64,000 bases of DNA, taken from positions 41,305,885 through 41,369,884 of the forward strand of contig NC_045128.1 of the NCBI RefSeq assembly GCF_007655135.1. The letters run 5' to 3'. The notes under the pieces are model-generated. The model was given only the letters and a program-made list of their open reading frames with translations. It made no database searches and was not told the origin of the DNA. This stretch comes from Punica granatum. Lineage: Eukaryota; Streptophyta; Magnoliopsida; Myrtales; Lythraceae. Below are positions 60,801 to 64,000 of this stretch, one piece after another; position 1 is the stretch's first letter; each line of letters begins with the position of its first letter. The position numbers and the translations under genes are program-made.

Positions 60801-63069
60801 ATTCTTGAAACACCTGGGACGAGAATACTCCTAGCTGTTCAAAGAAGCATCAGAAGTTAGTACTACAGGAACAGCACACCGACAAGAACGATCTGGAATA
60901 ACAAATAGAATAGAGCTTGGGATTGATGAAAAACAAGAATACTATTCTATTTAATCGAATAGGTAACAAAATACTTGGTCACATAGTTTACACTCAACAC
61001 TGAAGAGATTACTTAATGACTTTAATGATCAGCTTTCAGAAACCTCTTGCACTCTATGTCATTCATCAAGAGCGTGCACTTTCACTGAAAGAGATGTTAT
61101 AACTAACCAATTGACAACATATACTAACAAAAGTGAAAAATTCAATGGCAATGCCTGCAATGAACGACTTAACTGCCACCCGGTGAAGAGACCAAGGAGA
61201 GGAAATTAATTCCAGAACATTCGATACAATTCTAGCAATCACAAGAAGACTTATATCATAAACTAGTAACTTTCACATCAAAACAGTTTTTCGATGGCCA
61301 GAGAGAGGCAAGACACTATAGTACAGCAGAAAGAAGTAGAAAGGGAGGGTGAGCACTTAACCCAATGGCAAGCCTAGTATCCTTTTACGATGCGCGCGAT
61401 AAAAAACTTGAGGGAAACTATTATGCACTTAAGTATGGAACAACTAACAAACAAGGTAAAAAGAAACCCCGCAAACCACTTGGTCAGGCCATAAATGATG
61501 TGAAGTGTAATGTAAAGAAACTAAGACTCGCAATGTTACCAGGTGATATGGATTGGATAATATGTAATCATCTTCCTGGCTAAACTCTCCCCCTTTACCA
61601 CTGTAAGACAAATGCATCAAATTGAAGGTTAGGCAGCTGATTAACCATCTGCACAACTAATCCAGAGGAACAAACCTTGAAGGACTGAGCAATTTGCTTT
61701 AGGTCATATGCTTACAAATAGCATGAGAAAGAACCTCACAAAACCGCAAAGTGTAGAATTGCACAGTTACAGTACCTGCTAGCAACCATGCGAAGTTGTC
61801 TAAATGGCCATATATATACGCCTTCTACTCTTATTTGAGCACCACCAACAGTTCGTTCATTGTCAAATACATCATGGAAAATAATGACTCCCTATCACAA
61901 AACACAGCCAAGGAAGTGAAAGCTTTTAGCGTTAAGAAGGAGAAATAGGATCACATCATGGAAACTCACTTTAACTCATGAATGCCAATATAAGTTCTTT
62001 CAAATGCAATTCTTATGGAGGCTCCCAGACACCACATAGTCCTCACCTGAACATAATGTACACCTTTTATTTTTGTTGGGGTACTAACTAATTCAATGAC
62101 AGAATTGCCATTAGATTTCTTGAAATCTGGAAATCTGGAAGAGTTATTTGTTGTATCTAGAAATCCCCAAGCTCCTGCACTCGGTGTTTTTACCAAATAC
62201 AGACATCATTAGATTGAGACTGAAGAACCCAAGGTCCAGCGAAGAACTAATATCCTCATTGCACGTAAGTTAAGCAGGGGTGGGTGCATGAGAATGGCAA
62301 ACCTTTATAAGTTCCTGTTACATTCCATTCAGAAAGTGAACCGACTCCATCGTCATCTTTTCTAACAAATAGCCTCTGTAAGGAAAAGAGTTACAGACAC
62401 AAAAGTTTGATCAGTTTTTGCCGTATATAGGAGGTCAAACACTGCAAGTGAAACATGATGACATCACTTTCATAGGTAATATTCACTACATACTAGTGCA
62501 AGAAGCCTAGTAGTTTTATCACCTGATTGAGCTTCATTAGGCAAATTTTTCCTTGCCCTGTTGAATTTTACCTGAGACCATATATGACAGCCTAGCCTAC
62601 TGATTCAACTCCGAAGAAGCACTTTTATAGATTGGACTACATATAACTGCCAACCATTCCAATTGGCAATCAAAAAGTGAGGAATTTGGAGCAGGCAAAC
62701 AACAAATTCGTCAAGTAACCCCTGAAGATTCACTATAGTGCAAGACAAACAAGTTCATCCAAACAAAAGACAACTCATTCACAGCCCCATTTATACAACT
62801 AACACAGCTCAATTGATTCTCGTCCAAAAGTTGGAGACTTTCTTATACCATGAGCGCAAATATTGACCAATCAATCACTCGGAGTAACACTAACAAGCTG
62901 GAAGAAGACACACCTCATCGCCCCAAGCTCGGCCCATCTCCCTCAGCGGCCTCAGCCCCGCGACCGGCCGGTAGAACAGGAACCCGAACCATAGCCCGAG
63001 CACGAATCCTAAACCTAGTCTCCTCCTCACTCCGGGGCTGCGCGGGAACTTCAACCTCTCGGGGAACAT
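57869..63069 (-). CDS. FLY2: Transmembrane RING E3 ligase FLY1/FLY2-type (DSC1-like)
   Basis: Arabidopsis FLY1 (FLYING SAUCER1) is an endomembrane E3 that controls the degree of pectin methylesterification in seed mucilage; FLY2 is its paralogue. Exons in gene order: 62914-63069, 62303-62375, 62047-62174, 61776-61891, 61540-61600, 60768-60834, 60578-60658, 60195-60352, 59442-59501, 59216-59309, 58852-59019, 58439-58767, 58089-58205, 57869-57970; total 569 aa. An N-terminal membrane anchor (LGLGFVLGLWFGFLFY) is followed by a lumenal domain (VIELVSTP, GVHYVQ, GGAQIRVEGVYIWPFRQLR). Several membrane helices follow (YTLMVTFVSFLQVLLLI, FKFVVFSIFEMRYLLAIW, YIRPILLLLYSFWIPQI). The C-terminal RING-H2 finger has DCVICM, PCDHFFHSGCLQRWM and CPTCRRPLPPA. 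Choosing FLY2 over FLY1 rests only on the gene neighbourhood. Confidence 0.93.
59600..60135. mobile_element. Foldback (long-TIR) element in a FLY-type gene intron
   Basis: The left arm (about 59603-59750) is the imperfect reverse complement of the right arm (about 59980-60133). Shared blocks include CACAAAGTTTCAAAGCCAT, CACGAACATCAATTCC and ACTAAAAAATATTT. The middle is short and GC-rich. It fills most of the 693-bp intron between the exons at 60195-60352 and 59442-59501. No transposase frame is present. Confidence 0.75.
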
Positions 63070-64000
63070 GTCAAGGGATTAGCTCCGGCGTCAGCAGCAA
63101 TTAATAACGCCCCGTTGACTGCGATCTCCGTAATTAAGACGAATTGGAGCAAAGCCCATGAAAATTGAGGCGTTAAGGGAGGAGCTTTGTGGGGGTAATA
63201 GCCCGTTGCTTCAAAAGGAGTCAAACATTGGGTTTAAGCCGATCAGCAGCAGCGACAACAACTCCCACCTCCCCCAAACGGCGACGGGTCACCACCGGGT
63301 TCGGATGGAGAAAGGGAGAGCTCAACGGCCGATTAGTTTACTTGCCACGGAATCACTCTTAAGCAACAGCAACTGATACCGCCAAAGACCTTCGATGAGC
63401 CCTACCCTTCACCAGAAGAAGCGAATAAACTATCGGATGAAGGAGACGAAGTGAAGATGGTTTAATCGAATTATGGGATGGGACCGGGGGAGAGATTCTC
63501 ATTGACATGTCTGATGATTTATCGCTGCTTCGATGGCCTGTTCTGTTATCGGATTTTATTTTATTTTTTTGTAAATTTTAAGGTCAGGTCTCAGCTGCGA
63601 TTGTGTAGCGTCCCACGCGCGGACTGAGAATGTCCTATCACGCGCCAGTTTTAATTGCTTAGCTGGCAGTGGGTCCTCCTTTAGAATTTCCCTTAGAATC
63701 ATATATATAGAGAATGAATTATTTGTATATATCTACCTATAATCTACATAAAAATATAGTCCACTTAATTTTTTTTTTCGGTGAGAGATAATCCTTCTAA
63801 TTTTTTTCGATAAATGAGATAATCCTCTTAATTTACTCATGACAATTGTGATTGTATATTTTTTTCGAATAAGTGGTAATTTGGGCTATTATTTCATTGA
63901 AATATATGATTTATTTTAAAATTTAAGCATTTCAGATAAGTCAATGGATCTATCTATTAATGGTAAGCAATTGATAGTAGTTTAAATCTTAAATTATTCA
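63070..64000. other. Upstream region of the FLY-type gene
   Basis: The first few hundred bases are GC-richer and should hold the 5' UTR and promoter on the minus strand. From about 63660 to the window end the DNA is AT-rich and no feature is recognised. Confidence 0.5.

Overview
This window is plant nuclear DNA, almost certainly from a eudicot. It has multi-exon genes with GT-AG introns, plant-only gene families (GLK, ERF, ALA flippase, NFD6, LRR-extensin-like), LTR retrotransposons primed by tRNA-iMet, and AT-rich introns and spacers. The species cannot be named from the sequence alone.

Layout. 1-3931: 3' part of a Ty1/copia retrotransposon (pol and 3' LTR, one nonsense codon). 5088-7293 (+): GOLDEN2-LIKE (GLK) transcription factor, 6 exons. 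8516-15021 (+): RPN1, the large non-ATPase subunit of the 26S proteasome base, 24 exons and 891 codons. 15479-21259 (-): complete Ty3/gypsy element with two 654-bp LTRs and a TCAAT target duplication. 22632-28246 (+): DCAF13/SOF1-type WD40 ribosome-biogenesis protein, 17 exons. 28247-30478: spacer with a degenerate minisatellite. 30479-32097 (+): NFD6-like small organellar protein. 33667-34904: long-inverted-repeat (MULE-like) element with a GC-richer core. 35485-36105 (+): intronless ERF repressor with an EAR motif. 37202-45140 (-): ALA2-type P4-ATPase flippase, 24 exons, two GC-AG introns. 46645-51486 (-): RING1-type Polycomb E3 ligase, 10 exons. About 52.8-53.9 kb: decayed hAT transposase. 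54.44-54.80 kb: degenerate tandem repeats. 55991-57244 (+): LRR-extensin-like cell-wall protein without the extensin tail. 57869-63069 (-): FLY1/FLY2-type multi-membrane RING E3 ligase, 14 exons, with a foldback element in one intron.

The genes do not form a pathway or operon. They are an old conserved neighbourhood. From memory of the Arabidopsis map, GLK-RPN1-NFD6-FLY2 resemble At2g20570/80/85/650; DCAF13, RPN1B and the LRR/FLY1 pair lie at At4g284xx-283xx; and GLK2, ERF9, ALA2 and RING1A lie at At5g44190-44280. The window therefore looks like an unfragmented version of a block that is split over several duplicated segments in Arabidopsis. I see no convincing undescribed system. The most interesting items are the decay lesions and U3 overlap of the gypsy element, the possible Pack-MULE, the paired GC-AG introns of ALA2, and the three-way synteny. 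Exon coordinates were read by eye from splice consensus, frame continuity and family similarity. All long gene models close in frame at about the family's usual length.
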